Part shown: one piece after another, positions 62,293 to 64,000 of the stretch
Position numbering within the stretch: the stretch's first letter is position 1
Layout: each line of letters begins with the position of its first letter
NCBI RefSeq assembly: GCF_023277925.1
Contig: NZ_CP063832.1
Location: 1,645,001 to 1,709,000 of the forward strand
Length of the DNA: 64,000 nt
Reading direction: 5' to 3'
DNA from: Pseudomonas entomophila
GTDB lineage: Bacteria; Pseudomonadota; Gammaproteobacteria; Pseudomonadales; Pseudomonadaceae
Translations under genes and position numbers: made by a program
The notes under the pieces: generated by a model
Databases searched by the model: none
The model's input: only the letters and a program-made list of their open reading frames with translations
What the model was told of the DNA's origin: nothing

Positions 62293-63963
62293 TCAACGCG
62301 CAAGCTCCTCGATGCTGATCTCGCGCATCCTGAATTTCTGCACCTTCCCCGTCACCGTCATCGGGAACTCATCGACGAAGCGGAAATGGCGCGGCACCTT
62401 GAAGTGCGCGATCCGCGCTTTCGCCCACTCGCGCAGCTCATCCTCGCTGGCGGCATGCCCGGGGTGCAGGCGCACCCAGGCGACGATCTCCTCGCCGTAC
62501 TTGCTGCACGGAACGCCGATCACCTGCACGTCGGCCACCGCCGGGTGGGTGAAGAAAAATTCCTCCAGCTCACGCGGGTAGATGTTCTCCCCGCCGCGGA
62601 TGATCATATCCTTGCTGCGCCCGACGATACGCACATAGCCCTGCTCGTCCATCACCGCCAGGTCGCCGGTGTGCATCCAACCGTCGCCGTCGATGCTCTC
62701 GGCCGTGGCCTTGGGGTTGTTCCAGTAGCCGATCATCACGCTGTAACCACGGGTGCACAGTTCACCGACTTCGCCGCGCGGCAGCGTGGCGCCCTCGCTG
62801 TCGATGACCTTGGTTTCCAGGCGCGGCTGGGTGCGGCCAACGCGGGTCACGCGGCACTCGAGATCATCGGCGGCGCCTGTTTGCAGTGACACCGGGCTGG
62901 TCTCGGTCATGCCATAGGCGATCTGCACCTCTCTCATGTGCATCTCGTCGATCACCCGGCGCATCACCTCGATCGGGCAGGTGGCACCGGCCATGATCCC
63001 AGTGCGCAGGCTGGACAGGTCGAATTCGCCCCGCCGCGGGTGGTCCAGTTCGGCGATGAACATGGTCGGCACGCCGTACAGCGCGGTGGCGCGCTCCTCG
63101 GCAACCGCCTGTAGCGTGAGTAGCGGGTCGAAGGCGTCACTGGGGTAGATCAGGGTGCTGCCATGGGTCATGCAACCGAGGTTGGCCATGACCATGCCGA
63201 AGCAGTGGTACAGCGGCACCGGCACCACCAGCCGGTCGTGCTCGGTGAGGCCTAGGCTCTCACCGACCATATAGCCGTTGTTGAGGATGTTGTGGTGGCT
63301 CAGCATCGCGCCCTTGGGGAAGCCGGTGGTGCCGGAGGTGTACTGGATGTTGATCGGTTCGTGGCGGTGCAGGCTGGCCTGGCGCGCGGCCAGTGCCTGT
63401 GGGGTGACCTCATCGGCCCGCGCCTGAAGAGCGTGCCATGTCAAGAAGCCCTTGGGCGGCTCGGCGGCCAGGCTCACCACCCCGCGCAACTCGGGAAGAC
63501 GCTCGCAGACGAGCTCGCCACAGCGACTTTCGCCAAGAGCGGGCGCCAGCCCCAGCACCATGGCGTGGTAGTCGGAGGTTTTGAACGCGTCGGCACAGAT
63601 CAGCCACTTGCAGCCAGACTGGCTCAAAGCGTATTCCAGTTCGCTGGTGCGGTAGGCCGGGTTGATATTGACCAGGATCGCGCCGACCTTGGCGCTGGCG
63701 AACTGGGTAATGCACCATTCGGCGCAGTTCGGCGCCCAGATCCCCAGGCGGTCGCCGGCTTGTACACCCAAGGCCATCAGGGCACGGGCATGGCGATCGA
63801 CGGCCTCGGCCAGTTGCCGCCAGGTGAAGCGCAGGTGCTGATGGCGAACCACCAGTGCCTCGCGGTCGGGGAAGCGAGCAACGGTGGTATCGAAAGCGTC
63901 GCCGATGCACTGGGTCAGCAGCGGTTTGTCCGGGTTGCCCTGGGTGTGGCTTGGCTGGGTCAT
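62293..63963 (-). CDS. AMP-binding acyl-CoA synthetase (FadD-like)
   Basis: A 556-residue ANL-superfamily enzyme that activates a carboxylic acid with ATP and CoA. The adenylate P-loop is [16 protein letters not shown], the aromatic/A5 motif [13 protein letters not shown]7 [31 protein letters not shown], and the A10 lysine in [13 protein letters not shown], all intact. Length matches the medium- to long-chain group (about 550). In P. putida relatives of this kind sit next to the isovalerate (liu) genes or the citronellol (atu) genes, but those are outside the window. The ATG at 63963 is the natural start. There is no signal peptide. Confidence 0.85.
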   Translation of the reverse strand: MTQPSHTQGNPDKPLLTQCIGDAFDTTVARFPDREALVVRHQHLRFTWRQLAEAVDRHARALMALGVQAGDRLGIWAPNCAEWCITQFASAKVGAILVNINPAYRTSELEYALSQSGCKWLICADAFKTSDYHAMVLGLAPALGESRCGELVCERLPELRGVVSLAAEPPKGFLTWHALQARADEVTPQALAARQASLHRHEPINIQYTSGTTGFPKGAMLSHHNILNNGYMVGESLGLTEHDRLVVPVPLYHCFGMVMANLGCMTHGSTLIYPSDAFDPLLTLQAVAEERATALYGVPTMFIAELDHPRRGEFDLSSLRTGIMAGATCPIEVMRRVIDEMHMREVQIAYGMTETSPVSLQTGAADDLECRVTRVGRTQPRLETKVIDSEGATLPRGEVGELCTRGYSVMIGYWNNPKATAESIDGDGWMHTGDLAVMDEQGYVRIVGRSKDMIIRGGENIYPRELEEFFFTHPAVADVQVIGVPCSKYGEEIVAWVRLHPGHAASEDELREWAKARIAHFKVPRHFRFVDEFPMTVTGKVQKFRMREISIEELAR

Positions 63964-64000
63964 GGGGTGCTCTTGTTATTGTGGTGAGTGTTCAGGCCCT

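Overview
The window looks like chromosome of a fluorescent pseudomonad of the Pseudomonas putida group. The grounds are uniformly high GC, REP-type palindromes of the form CTGTAGGAGC-GGCTTTAGCC-GCGAT between genes, a complete Fap amyloid operon, and a recognisable azoR / uppP / McpP-type chemoreceptor neighbourhood. I see no rRNA, tRNA, CRISPR array, transposase or integrase, so the content appears chromosomal. The EPS segment and the LRR toxin-like gene are the most accessory-looking parts.

Layout. 1-17.6 kb is metabolic and transport housekeeping: PQQ glucose dehydrogenase, an APC permease, two methyltransferases, a membrane-anchored SMP-30-like protein, ureidoglycine aminohydrolase, a START protein, an MFS transporter, an alpha/beta hydrolase, azoR with a divergent LysR regulator around a perfect palindrome, YjbR and DUF1294 proteins, uppP, a single-Cache chemoreceptor, and a pnuC / NR-kinase pair. 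17.8-23.3 kb is the fapABCDEF functional-amyloid operon, followed by an LtaS-like phosphoglycerol transferase (23.4-25.6 kb). 25.7-33.1 kb, on the minus strand, is an exopolysaccharide export locus whose parts (short Wza-like protein, beta-barrel, separate Wzz-like and CpsD-like kinase proteins, FemAB/GNAT-like protein, GT61 enzyme) match the PEP-CTERM/exosortase type of EPS locus. It includes a 58-residue protein that is little more than a signal peptide plus a PEP-CTERM-like tail. 33.4-39.1 kb holds a CHASE-GGDEF-EAL protein and a 1090-residue LRR toxin-like protein without a catalytic NEL domain.

39.2-46.3 kb is metabolic again: an unusual aldehyde dehydrogenase, a VOC protein, an uncharacterised Cys-containing protein, an Fe-dependent alcohol dehydrogenase, ilvA preceded by an Ile-rich leader peptide and attenuator, and a PACE efflux protein. 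46.6-55.0 kb is a wecB-nfrB-nfrA-DUF4434 operon with a diguanylate cyclase directly downstream. It is the counterpart of the E. coli system that makes the c-di-GMP-controlled phage N4 glycan receptor. 55.0-61.5 kb is an RstAB-like two-component system divergent from an RND pump. mobA and an acyl-CoA synthetase end the window.

Main message: within about 38 kb there are three surface or matrix systems (Fap amyloid, PEP-CTERM-like EPS export, Nfr glycan) plus two membrane c-di-GMP enzymes. The mini PEP-CTERM-like protein, the dedicated cyclase next to the Nfr operon, and the ilvA leader are the points most worth checking.
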